Of a stretch of 39,324 nucleotides of DNA, positions 1-7,405 are shown in pieces. Where the stretch lies: the NCBI RefSeq assembly GCF_017355935.1, contig NZ_JAFIQT010000014.1, forward strand, positions 1 through 39,324. The letters run 5' to 3'. Source of the DNA: Telluribacter humicola (lineage in GTDB: Bacteria > Bacteroidota > Bacteroidia > Cytophagales > Spirosomataceae). The notes under the pieces were generated by a model, which was not told the origin of the DNA, ran no database searches, and saw nothing but the letters and a program-made list of their open reading frames with translations. Position numbers and translations under genes: made by a program. Each line of letters starts with the position of its first letter. Position 1 is the stretch's first letter.

Positions 1-323
1 AGGGTGAAGTGGCTGTTCCTATGGATCGAAGCATTTTCAGGCGGTTTTTTCGACTATTATCTGTTAGGGTGAAGTGGCTGTTCCTATGGGTCGAAGCATT
101 TTCAGGCGGTTTTTTCGACTATTATCTGTTAGGGTGAAGTGGCTGTTCCTATGGATCGAAGCATTTTCAGGCGGTTTTTTCGACTATTATCTGTTAGGGT
201 GAAGTGGCTGTTCCTATGGGTCGAAGCATTTTCAGGCGGTTTTTTCGACTATTATCTGTTAGGGTGAAATGGCTGTTCCTACGGGCGGAGCTATTTTTAG
301 GCGGTTTTCGACTATTATCTGTT
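1..323. repeat. 65-bp tandem repeat array carrying iterons
   Basis: Five head-to-tail units start at 1, 66, 131, 196 and 261; the first four are 65 bp and the fifth 63 bp and more diverged. Each unit contains one GACTATTATCTGTTAGG core (core starts at 52, 117, 182, 247, 310). Units 1 and 3 share ATGGATCG where units 2 and 4 have ATGGGTCG, so the array grew by duplication of a 130-bp dimer. The window starts inside or at the edge of the array, so more units may lie upstream. Its role as part of an iteron origin is inferred from the same core being repeated at 460-605. Confidence 0.9.
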
Positions 324-407
324 AGGGTGAAACCTGGTTCAAGGCCTAGTTTTGCTACAACTAACCATTTCAAAAGCCCTATTAGGGAATTGCACAGTTT
401 TGTATTA

Positions 408-416
408 TGTGGATAA
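408..416 (-). promoter_or_regulatory. DnaA box, exact consensus
   Basis: TGTGGATAA on the + strand is the exact reverse complement of the DnaA box TTATCCACA. It sits between the long and short iteron arrays, as expected at an iteron plasmid origin that recruits host DnaA. Confidence 0.7.
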
Positions 417-459
417 CCAGTGACCAATAATGATTCATGCCCAGATTTTATACAGCTAT

Positions 460-605
460 TACTATTATCTGTTAGGTATAGGACTATCATCTGTTAGTCT
501 TAGGACTATTAATTGTTAGGGTTCCGACTATTATCTGTTAGGCTCCGACTATTATCTGTTAGGCTCCGACTATTATCTGTTAGGCTCTGACTATTATCTG
601 TTAGG
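460..605. repeat. Short iteron array (21-22 bp period)
   Basis: Seven copies of a core close to GACTATTATCTGTTAGG start at 460, 482, 504, 526, 547, 568 and 589, giving spacings of 22, 22, 22, 21, 21 and 21 bp. The first three are slightly degenerate and the last four nearly identical. This is the classic arrangement of plasmid iterons bound on one face of the helix by a replication initiator. The cognate Rep is not obvious in the window and may lie upstream of position 1. Confidence 0.85.
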
Positions 606-836
606 GATAAGTATGTTTTTCCATGTATAACACACTAGAATCTAACTACTTACAGATGTTTAGAAATCCTATAATATCGTAATAATCTTATCTGTCAATA
701 AAAATGATTTATACAAGTAATAGTATAATAACGATTATTAGGTCATTGAAGCTTATGTATATTGTGTGGATATCTTTGAGTAGGAAAAGAAAAGCGAAGA
801 AAAATCAGAGGAAGTTTTGGGTATATTTTTTGTGAA
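606..836. other. AT-rich segment of the predicted replication origin
   Basis: This gene-free stretch after the last iteron is strongly AT-rich, as expected of a DNA unwinding element. It holds a second near-consensus DnaA box (TGTGGATAT, 765-773, one mismatch). No coding frame is convincing. Iterons, DnaA boxes and an AT-rich region together support an origin of replication covering roughly 1-836; this is inferred from layout and not tested. Confidence 0.6.
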
Positions 837-853
837 TTTCCCTTAAAGGGAAA
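837..853. promoter_or_regulatory. Palindrome upstream of the origin-linked gene
   Basis: TTTCCCT and AGGGAAA form perfect 7-bp arms around a TAA centre, ending 32 bp before the ATG at 886. The position suits an operator or a 5'-UTR hairpin controlling the next gene. Confidence 0.45.
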
Positions 854-885
854 CATAGTAGATACTAAACATAATAGGAAAGTAT

Positions 886-1698
886 ATGAAACAGCTTCTC
901 TCTCATGCCAAACGCAGGCATTACGAGCCCCAGTTATATGCGCGGCTCCTTTCAGAACTTACTCAGCTAATGGATGATGTTCCTAAACTACACCCTGATC
1001 GTAATATTTGGGATATTGAGGGCGACTGGAACTCTACTGGTGTCATTCACTTTGTTGATGCAGGTCATCAATCTCTATTTGAAAGCGTTAAAGATTTCGA
1101 CTGCCGGACTATTAAGCTCGTTAATTTGGGTCGTCCAGCAGCCCGGATTACTTTTTACAGGAAACACCGCTACTGGTTGCTCAAAGATAAAGACATACCC
1201 CTCGATCAGAAGATTGAACAGATTAGAGCTTACATCGAGAATTTAGCCCTAAAAAGCCAGGAACTGGAAGAAAAACTCGACGGCATGAGTCAGACAAAAC
1301 GCACGGAGGCCAGGGAAACGATCTACCGAAATCTGAATGAAATCACCACATGGCATACCATACTTGACAACATCACCGACTATGAGTTAGCTCTCTCCAA
1401 TTATAGTAGGCTGCATTTCTACGTAACTGTCAATTACAAATATCGTCTGGGATCCGGAGAATATGCTAACGAGCAGGAACATTTGCTAAACCCCCAGCGC
1501 GACCGTGAGGGCAATGTAACACAGCTTCGATATAACATCATTTTTGTTGATTCGGTGGAAATCCTTCGTGACCACCCCTACCAGAACCGGGAGGTAGAGG
1601 GCTTTTTAAATAATTTTCCTATCAAATCAGAAATGGGTCGTAATACTATATATGCTAGGCACCGAACTGAAAATGAATCTATTGAAAAGTTCAAATGA
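886..1698 (+). CDS. Uncharacterised 270-aa protein next to the origin
   Basis: I do not recognise this family. The product is 270 aa, soluble, basic at the N-terminus (AKRRHYEP near residue 8), with a charged segment around residues 108-150 that looks like a coiled coil or helical hairpin. No signal peptide or membrane segment is seen. It lacks visible hallmarks of Rep_3, RepA or RepC initiators, but it is the first gene after the iteron array and is preceded by a palindrome, so a role in replication, copy control or maintenance is possible. A 9-bp inverted repeat follows the gene. The coding call rests on length, an ATG start and protein-like composition. Confidence 0.75.
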   Translation: MKQLLSHAKRRHYEPQLYARLLSELTQLMDDVPKLHPDRNIWDIEGDWNSTGVIHFVDAGHQSLFESVKDFDCRTIKLVNLGRPAARITFYRKHRYWLLKDKDIPLDQKIEQIRAYIENLALKSQELEEKLDGMSQTKRTEARETIYRNLNEITTWHTILDNITDYELALSNYSRLHFYVTVNYKYRLGSGEYANEQEHLLNPQRDREGNVTQLRYNIIFVDSVEILRDHPYQNREVEGFLNNFPIKSEMGRNTIYARHRTENESIEKFK

Positions 1699-1731
1699 AA
1701 TTTTAATATCATATAGTTTTAAAAAATTATG

Positions 1732-1757
1732 ATAATGTAATTATAATGTTACATTAT
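1732..1757. other. Inverted repeat after the 270-aa gene
   Basis: ATAATGTAA (1732-1740) and TTACATTAT (1749-1757) are perfect arms around 8 nt. There is no T-tract, so it could be an operator for the next gene (ATG 1815) or a weak terminator. Confidence 0.4.
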
Positions 1758-1814
1758 ATCAAAGCATTGAACCATTGGCTTCTAAAAAAGTACTAGCTTT
1801 ACATACCCGAATTC

Positions 1815-3182
1815 ATGCTTACTTCTGAATCTATCCGAATATTGGCCGCAAACGGCGAAGGCTACAATGCCGAGTTTAATGTTTCGATACCATCCAAGGT
1901 AAGGGAGCTAACAGAGGAGGTTTGTGCATTTGCCAATGCAGCGGGGGGTATTCTGCTGATCGGTGTTGATGACCACAATCAAATTCGGGGTGTTCAACTT
2001 GACAACGCCAAGCGGTCGGCTATCCAGAATAGCTTGGGCGACATCTCCCCCCCCCTACGCTGTGAACTTTCAGTAGTTGAGGTGGACGGTAAGTCTGTAG
2101 GCGTCATTGAGGTACCTTCCGGGCCAAACAAACCTTATGTGCTGTCTGGTGCGATTTATGTGCGGCAGGGACCCAATACCCAAAAACTGACGACTGCTGA
2201 GCAAATGCGTGATTTTTTCCAGCAAGCCGAAAAGATTTATTTTGACGAGACACCCTGCCCGAATTTTGATTCGGATACCGAACTTGACGAAGCTTTTCTG
2301 GCAGAGTTTTTAGCCGAGGCCCGCCTAAGCCGAACGGTATCGCAAGATCAGCTATTCCAAAACCTGAGGCTGTATACCCTGGAGAAAAAAATAAAAAATG
2401 GAGCGGTCCTGTTTTTCGGTAAGGATCCACAGGCGTACGTAGAGAAAGCCATCGTCCGCTGTGTGGCCTTTCAGGGTACGGACAAGCGTTACATCACCGA
2501 CGACCAACCATTCGGTGGCTGCCTGCACGAGCAGTATCTTAGGGCCATGCAGTGGTTACGGAGCAAAGTCAATGTCCGCTACGACATTGAGGGGCAAGGC
2601 TCCAAACCCCGGAAAGAAATCTGGGAAATTCCTGAGACAGTTTTCAAGGAGGCGATCATCAACTGTCTGTCCCATCGCGACTATTACGAAAAAGGGGCCG
2701 TGACAACCGTTGAGGTCTTTACGGACCGGGTTGAGATAACCAACCCTGGCGGATTGGTCAGCGGAATACGTGCCCAGGACTTTGGGTACAAGAGCCTTTC
2801 CCGCAATCCCCTTATTTTTGGACTTTTTTCCCGAATGCACCTTGTGGAACAAATAGGTTCCGGCATCGTGCGTATGAACGACCTCATGAGTGAGGCTAAC
2901 TTGCCTGCTCCTGAGTTCAGAACCGAAGGAATGTTCACCGTAACGCTGTGGCGATCTGCCCGCACTGTGGAAGAAACTGTGGAAGAAACTGTGGAAGAAA
3001 CCGCAAGAGAACGTATCATTAATTTAATTCGAGCGAATCCCAAAGCAAGAATTCAGGAAATGAGGAAGGCAACTGGACTGACCCGGCGTGGCGTGGAATA
3101 TCAGCTTAGCCACATGAAAAAAGAAGGTATCTTGCAGCGAGTCGGATCCACAAAGGCAGGATATTGGCAGATAAATGAGTAA
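1815..3182 (+). CDS. AlbA_2 domain / GHKL-like ATPase transcriptional regulator
   Basis: A 455-aa protein of the group often annotated as ATP-binding or RecG-like transcriptional regulators. The N-terminal part (about residues 12-135) matches the Schlafen AlbA_2 fold, with the motif EVCAFANAAGGILLIGVDD. The middle (about 275-330, with EAIINCLSHRDY and a following NPGG) matches the C-terminal HATPase-like region of the same family. The last 65 residues form a winged helix. A linker of three TVEE repeats separates ATPase and winged helix. Members are common on mobile elements and near defence genes; the target here is unknown. There is no operon partner, with AT-rich spacers on both sides. Confidence 0.85.
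   Translation: MLTSESIRILAANGEGYNAEFNVSIPSKVRELTEEVCAFANAAGGILLIGVDDHNQIRGVQLDNAKRSAIQNSLGDISPPLRCELSVVEVDGKSVGVIEVPSGPNKPYVLSGAIYVRQGPNTQKLTTAEQMRDFFQQAEKIYFDETPCPNFDSDTELDEAFLAEFLAEARLSRTVSQDQLFQNLRLYTLEKKIKNGAVLFFGKDPQAYVEKAIVRCVAFQGTDKRYITDDQPFGGCLHEQYLRAMQWLRSKVNVRYDIEGQGSKPRKEIWEIPETVFKEAIINCLSHRDYYEKGAVTTVEVFTDRVEITNPGGLVSGIRAQDFGYKSLSRNPLIFGLFSRMHLVEQIGSGIVRMNDLMSEANLPAPEFRTEGMFTVTLWRSARTVEETVEETVEETARERIINLIRANPKARIQEMRKATGLTRRGVEYQLSHMKKEGILQRVGSTKAGYWQINE
2964..2999 (+). repeat. 12-bp in-frame tandem repeat (TVEE x3)
   Basis: ACTGTGGAAGAA occurs three times without interruption, encoding TVEE-TVEE-TVEE in the linker before the winged helix. The unit is a multiple of three, so changes in copy number would lengthen or shorten the linker without breaking the frame. 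Confidence 0.9.
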
Positions 3183-3204
3183 ATATATTGACATATTAAA
3201 CTAT

Positions 3205-3240
3205 CAATATTTTAGCTCTTTGTAATAATAAAATATTGAG
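3205..3240. terminator. Inverted repeat downstream of the AlbA_2 gene
   Basis: TCAATATTTTA (3205-3215) and TAAAATATTGA (3230-3240) are perfect 11-bp arms around a 14-nt loop, 22 bp after the stop codon. It may be a terminator. It also carries the AATATT-GA motif that recurs in other spacers of this region, so an operator is an alternative. Confidence 0.4.
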
Positions 3241-3304
3241 ATAATAACATATTATTTGCACGCTATATGCCCACCCTCCAATGGATTGGAAATGACAAAG
3301 TAGC

Positions 3305-3693
3305 CAATCACCATCTGATGTACCATACCGGGTACTGAACCATGAATATGGCTTCAATGCCTTCGAACATTGGGTGAATCTGGGTATTGCCAACCTGGAA
3401 AACATCGTATTTTGGCATCGCAATCTGGTAGGTGGAAAATGGTTTTCGATCAATGGCTTCAAATCTAATCCTTACCCCGACTTCATTCTCCTTACTCGAT
3501 CAAGCAATTTATTTTTAATGGAAACCAAGGGCGACCACCTCGAAACTCCTATAGCGCCGCCAAGATTAGGTTAGGCAATACCAGGTCTACCAACGCATGT
3601 CAGCGCTTCAAGTACTTTATGGTTTTTGAAAAGAATACGCTAGTTAACGCCTATACTCTGGAAGAGTTCATGAGCCTGGTGGAGGCGCTATAA
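3305..3693 (+). pseudogene. C-terminal remnant of a type III restriction / DEAD-box helicase (Res-like)
   Basis: Translation from about 3305 reads as the end of a type III Res-like protein: NPYPDFILLTRS followed by LFLMETKGDHL, which is the PD-(D/E)XK nuclease signature (PD...ExK) typical of that C-terminus. A frameshift near 3540-3550 moves the rest into another frame, which stays open through AAKIRLGNT and FKYFMVFEKN to TAA at 3691. No helicase domain precedes it, and a stop codon lies just upstream in the first frame. This is therefore a truncated and frameshifted relic, with AT-rich DNA on both sides. Confidence 0.65.
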
Positions 3694-3891
3694 GCTGATG
3701 ATTCGAATCAGCTTCTTTTCATGATTTGCTAAGTATTTAATTTCATTGATATTTTGATATTATGTAATATCTATGTTTTGATAGTTTATAACATCAAAAT
3801 AATACGCATATAGATCTTTACCAAGCCTAATTTACTGCTTCTTCGCTTTTAAGAATAGAAGGGAACATAAGTCATAGTTAAATAATATATT

Positions 3892-3923
3892 AATATATCA
3901 ATATTTTATAATATTGATATATT
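3892..3923. promoter_or_regulatory. Perfect 14-bp inverted repeat upstream of ardC
   Basis: AATATATCAATATT (3892-3905) and AATATTGATATATT (3910-3923) pair perfectly around TTAT, 41 bp before the ardC start. The placement suggests an operator or promoter-linked site. Related AATATTGATAT sequences occur before parA (about 24287 and 24390). Confidence 0.5.
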
Positions 3924-3964
3924 CAGTAACTTAGTATTGTCTTAAAACACAAAACGACAATACG

Positions 3965-4858
3965 ATGAAAGGGCAGCAGAAAGAAGCTTTTGACATTTAT
4001 GGATTTATCAACTGTCAAATCATGAAGAAGTTGGAAAATGGCGTAATTCCGTGGCGTAAGCCCTGGAAAGTGGCAGTGGTGGACGGGCAGCAATACAGCA
4101 CCCCCCACAACTACGACACAAAGCGATCTTACAGCGGAGTAAACGCTTTTTTGCTTGCCCTCACTCCCTACAGTACACCTATGTTTCTAACTTTTAATCA
4201 AGTAGTAGAGCTAGGGGGAAAGGTGAAAAGAGGTGCCGTCAGTTTACCCGTCGTTTTTTGGAAGCCGCTAAAACCTGAGAAAGAAGGCGATAAGAGCGAA
4301 AAGAATCGGCTCATTTTGCGTTATTATCGTGTATTTAACATTGAGGATACTACTTTGCCCGTAGAAATTCAGGAGCCCCAAGAGCAAACTCGGCCCAAAG
4401 TTGTTGAAACCTGTGAGCGTATTATTGACCAAATGCCTAATTATCCCCGCTTAGTAAGCAGTGATAATAGTGGTTGCTACTACTCACCCGCGCTTGACTT
4501 GGTAAACATGGCACCAGCCCAAAACTTTGAATCGCCCGAGGATTACTACAATGTCCTGTTTCATGAATTGGTCCACTCGACCGGACACAGTAGCCGGTTG
4601 AACCGCCCAGAGATTATAGGAATTGCGCCCTTTGGTAGTCAAACATACACGAAGGAAGAATTAACCGCTGAATTAGGAGCCGCTTACCTATGTGGGATTA
4701 GTGGCATAAGCGCACAAACTATAGAGAACAGCGCGGCTTATATTTCGGGCTGGTTGGATCGGCTACGGGATGATAAGCGCTTTTTCTTTGAGGCGGCCCA
4801 GAAGGCACAGCGAGCTGCTAACTTTATTCTGAATATCAATTACCAAACAGAAGAGTAA
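3965..4858 (+). CDS. ardC: ArdC-type anti-restriction protein
   Basis: A 297-aa protein with the ArdC N-terminal single-strand DNA-binding domain (about residues 8-125; IPWRKPW near 28 and YSGVNAFLL near 56) followed by a zincin-like metallopeptidase domain. The zinc motif HELVH is at 200-204, with a further His at 208. ArdC proteins act in the recipient during conjugation to shield incoming DNA from restriction enzymes. The gene stands alone behind a 14-bp inverted repeat and just ahead of the mobilization genes, consistent with early expression on entry. Length fits the family and the gene appears intact. Confidence 0.92.
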   Translation: MKGQQKEAFDIYGFINCQIMKKLENGVIPWRKPWKVAVVDGQQYSTPHNYDTKRSYSGVNAFLLALTPYSTPMFLTFNQVVELGGKVKRGAVSLPVVFWKPLKPEKEGDKSEKNRLILRYYRVFNIEDTTLPVEIQEPQEQTRPKVVETCERIIDQMPNYPRLVSSDNSGCYYSPALDLVNMAPAQNFESPEDYYNVLFHELVHSTGHSSRLNRPEIIGIAPFGSQTYTKEELTAELGAAYLCGISGISAQTIENSAAYISGWLDRLRDDKRFFFEAAQKAQRAANFILNINYQTEE

Positions 4859-4917
4859 CAGAAATGTCTAGTTGTTAAATTGAAATTTTTTGACTGCTAG
4901 TTAAAATTCACAACTAT

Positions 4918-5268
4918 ATGGAACAGTATACCCTTGAATTCATTGCCCCAAACGGTTACCCAAGCGCCTGCCTGATCACAATTTATCGACAATGTGGTAT
5001 CGTGGTAGCGACTGACATAGATAAAGGCATAAGTGTAACTAATGCCTGTGAATTGATTGCTAACGAAGTTGTGAGGCGGTACGGTATAGATCCTCAAAAG
5101 ATGATATTTATAGAACAGTATCGGCCCGATCGCCTTGATCAAACCACGGATTTATTGAAATTCGATTTTGTCGATGGTAAAGCCTTTAGACATCCAAAAT
5201 GGATTCATATACCTGCTGGGGAGTTTAGAAAGATGGTTTCTATCGCTGAGGAGGTAGAAAAAATTTAA
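4918..5268 (+). CDS. Hypothetical 116-aa protein
   Basis: Not recognised. The product is a soluble 116-aa protein with no signal peptide or membrane helix; its composition and length support a real gene. The segment FIEQYRPDRLDQTTDLLKFDFVDGKAF resembles small proteins found beside ArdC and mobilization genes on Bacteroidota plasmids, but I cannot name a family. It starts 59 bp after ardC, on the same strand, and is followed by a hairpin with a T-rich tail, so it may end an ardC transcript. Confidence 0.7.
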   Translation: MEQYTLEFIAPNGYPSACLITIYRQCGIVVATDIDKGISVTNACELIANEVVRRYGIDPQKMIFIEQYRPDRLDQTTDLLKFDFVDGKAFRHPKWIHIPAGEFRKMVSIAEEVEKI

Positions 5269-5325
5269 TGAACTAACGCGATTTAAAATAGTATAATTTT
5301 AATATTATGATATTTTAAAAGTATA

Positions 5326-5333
5326 TACCTTTG
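5326..5333 (+). promoter_or_regulatory. Bacteroidota -7 promoter box
   Basis: TACCTTTG matches the Bacteroidota -7 consensus TAnnTTTG exactly. No clear -33 TTG is visible. The predicted start lies at the base of a hairpin (5337-5377), so the transcript would be very short unless the hairpin is read through towards the mobilization genes. Confidence 0.45.
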
Positions 5334-5336
5334 TTG

Positions 5337-5390
5337 GTCTGGTTGCTAGTCTATGTTATTAGGATTAGTAACCAGACAATTTTTTGTTTT
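5337..5390 (+). terminator. Rho-independent terminator-like hairpin
   Basis: GTCTGGTTGCTA (5337-5348) pairs with TAGTAACCAGAC (5366-5377) with one G-U pair around a 17-nt loop, followed by AATTTTTTGTTTTG. It could terminate the 116-aa gene ending at 5268, or act with the -7 box just upstream as an attenuator or tiny RNA. Confidence 0.6.
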
Positions 5391-5614
5391 GTGAAATTAT
5401 GGCCGTTAATTATTTTAGCAGCTCGAAAGTGAAAAAGGGGAAGTAGGGCCAAATTTTGGCAATAGCAAGATAGTAGTTCTTAATTTATTGATATATAGAT
5501 AGTTAAATGAGTTAAAGAGATAAAAGAGTGTACAGCTGAACTGCAACTTCCTTTATTTGAGGTACTTGATAATTATCGCTTGTACACCCCAATTGGCAAT
5601 TGCTTGATTTTGAG
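5391..5614. other. Gene-free leader of the mobilization genes; candidate oriT
   Basis: This spacer precedes the relaxosome accessory gene, a usual place for oriT. It contains the palindrome GCCAAA-T-TTTGGC (5448-5460) and the separated arms GTGTACA (5528-5534) and TGTACAC (5581-5587). No nic consensus is recognised, so the oriT call rests on position and inverted repeats only. Confidence 0.3.
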
Positions 5615-6139
5615 ATGGAGAGAGAAACTGTGAAGATTGATGCCGAGGTAGCAGAGCGCGCCCGCAAGCAAGTCGAGAAAATTAACCAAAAACTGGCTCG
5701 AAGAAAAGGGCTGAACAAACCTTCCAAAGTAACCCTCAATGAATACCTGAGCAAGGCCGTTGCTCACTACATTGAGCTGGATTACGACCCCAGCCGGGAG
5801 GATGATAAGAATCCATTGAAGGAGACAATCAACCGCACAACCGAGCGGATCATCACCTACCTACAAAGCCACGAAAAGTGGTACATGGAGCCCGTCCGTC
5901 AACACCTGGAAAAGGTAGATCAACGATTAGATCAGAATCCAACATTTGAAACCCAGCCGCCAAGCGATGATCTACGGTTTATCCGGGATATGAGTTTGTA
6001 TTCCTATCTAACCAGTGACCTAGTGTTAAACTTGCTTTTTCATCAACACTGTGACACGCCGGAAAAATTGGCTGAACTACAGGAATGGGCCAGTAAGCGG
6101 TACCAGGAACGCTATGATGAATTGATGATGAAATACTGA
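5615..6139 (+). CDS. BfmA/BtgA-like mobilization accessory protein
   Basis: I chose the ATG at 5615 (MERETVKID) over the upstream TTG because the protein then begins at the expected beta strand. About 174 aa. The N-terminal section looks like a ribbon-helix-helix DNA-binding unit (VKIDAEVAERARK, then TLNEYLSKAV), followed by a helical region (TTERIITYLQ...HLEKVDQRL). This agrees with small relaxosome proteins of the BfmA/BtgA group that bind oriT and assist the relaxase. The HUH relaxase gene follows 67 bp downstream on the same strand. The family name is inferred from layout and general resemblance. Confidence 0.65.
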   Translation: MERETVKIDAEVAERARKQVEKINQKLARRKGLNKPSKVTLNEYLSKAVAHYIELDYDPSREDDKNPLKETINRTTERIITYLQSHEKWYMEPVRQHLEKVDQRLDQNPTFETQPPSDDLRFIRDMSLYSYLTSDLVLNLLFHQHCDTPEKLAELQEWASKRYQERYDELMMKY

Positions 6140-6206
6140 TGTGATATAATAGTGTGATTTTATTATTTCAGTATCTTAAAATATCAATACGTAAATATCA
6201 TAGCCA

Positions 6207-7367
6207 ATGGTCATTCGCGTTTTGCCTGCAAGTAAGGGCGGCATCTACACAAATACCGGTACTTCACAGGCACTTGTTTACTACTTGGAACATGAGGCGA
6301 GGGAAGAGAGAGACCCGACACGATCTATCTTCTTCAATCAGAAACGGGAGGAAATCGACAGTCTGGAGGTGAGGGAACATATAGATGCTAATGTAAAAGG
6401 TTTGCAAAAAAATAAACCGCATTTTCATTCACTGGTAATTTCCCCAAGCTTAGAGGAACTCCGACACTTAAAAGGGGATGAGGCGAAGCTGAAATCCTAT
6501 ACCCGACAGGTAATGGATAATTACGCCCAAAACTTTAAAAGTAAGTATCTCGCCCAAGTGGAGGGGAAGGATATTGTTTGGTATGCTACCCTTCACAAAA
6601 ATCGGCTGTACACCGGGCTTGACGAGGAAGTACAGACGGGACAGGTGAAACCCAAACAGAAAAAAGAGGGAGAACAGACACATATCCACGTGATCGTATC
6701 GGCCCGTGATAATACGATGAGCCGGTCGCTGCATCCTGATAGTGGTAGCCGTCAGTTTAACTATAAAGCCTGGCTAACTAAAAATAAAGAAGACTTTGAA
6801 AAATCTTTCGGATATAAGCCCAACATCACGGAGGCGCAGCAACAGCAGAGGCTGGATAAGCAGATGAATCGGTTGGAGAGAGGAGGACTACTCCTCAACC
6901 GTGCGCAGATGCACGAGATTGGGCGAAGTCAGAACTATTCACCTGATTTCTGGAAGAAAATGAATGAAGTGGAGCGCGGAGCGAAGAAAGGGGATGTCTT
7001 CACGCCCCGACAAGCTTACGAACGGATTACTGAAAAACCAGAATTGAGAGAGCAGAAAACCAAAGGGCTAAATAAGGGAGACATTTCGCCTCCTGTACTC
7101 GGAACCACAAAAAGCAAAGCCGAATCTATGAACTTGATTGCTGAGAGCAAAAAAGGCGAGATCATAAAAACGGATGTTGTCCAAACGGCGGACAGGGGCG
7201 GGGAGAAAATTGATAAGAATACCGATACAAACCAGAAATTCCGGCCCATCCGGATTGACATCACGCCACTAGTCGGGGCGCTGAGGTTTGATAGTGTTCC
7301 AAATACGGGTGGCCATGCCATCAGCAAAGAGGATGATTTCAGACGTCGAATGAGAAGGCGCAGATGA
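6207..7367 (+). CDS. HUH relaxase (DUF5712 / BtgB-like mobilization protein)
   Basis: A 386-aa protein. THIHVIVSARD puts the metal-binding His pair at residues 159 and 161, the HUH signature of relaxases that nick oriT and stay attached to the 5' end through a tyrosine. Candidate catalytic tyrosines are near the N-terminus (Y14, Y25, Y26). The N-terminal segment and its pairing with a small RHH protein fit Bacteroidota mobilization proteins annotated DUF5712. The C-terminal 130 residues are charged and low in complexity, ending in an Arg-rich tail (RRRMRRRR) likely to contact DNA or the coupling protein. The coupling ATPase gene follows 38 bp later. Confidence 0.82.
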   Translation: MVIRVLPASKGGIYTNTGTSQALVYYLEHEAREERDPTRSIFFNQKREEIDSLEVREHIDANVKGLQKNKPHFHSLVISPSLEELRHLKGDEAKLKSYTRQVMDNYAQNFKSKYLAQVEGKDIVWYATLHKNRLYTGLDEEVQTGQVKPKQKKEGEQTHIHVIVSARDNTMSRSLHPDSGSRQFNYKAWLTKNKEDFEKSFGYKPNITEAQQQQRLDKQMNRLERGGLLLNRAQMHEIGRSQNYSPDFWKKMNEVERGAKKGDVFTPRQAYERITEKPELREQKTKGLNKGDISPPVLGTTKSKAESMNLIAESKKGEIIKTDVVQTADRGGEKIDKNTDTNQKFRPIRIDITPLVGALRFDSVPNTGGHAISKEDDFRRRMRRRR

Positions 7368-7405
7368 GTGAGAAAGCACTTAACCAGGAAAAGAAAGTCA
7401 AATAA

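Noticed and set aside
204-416. 70-aa frame across the repeats
   Set aside because: The frame is produced by translation of the 65-bp repeat units and has no independent coding character.
1-605. CRISPR array
   Set aside because: Spacers between repeats are themselves repeated or only a few bases long, and there are no cas genes; the pattern is that of iterons.
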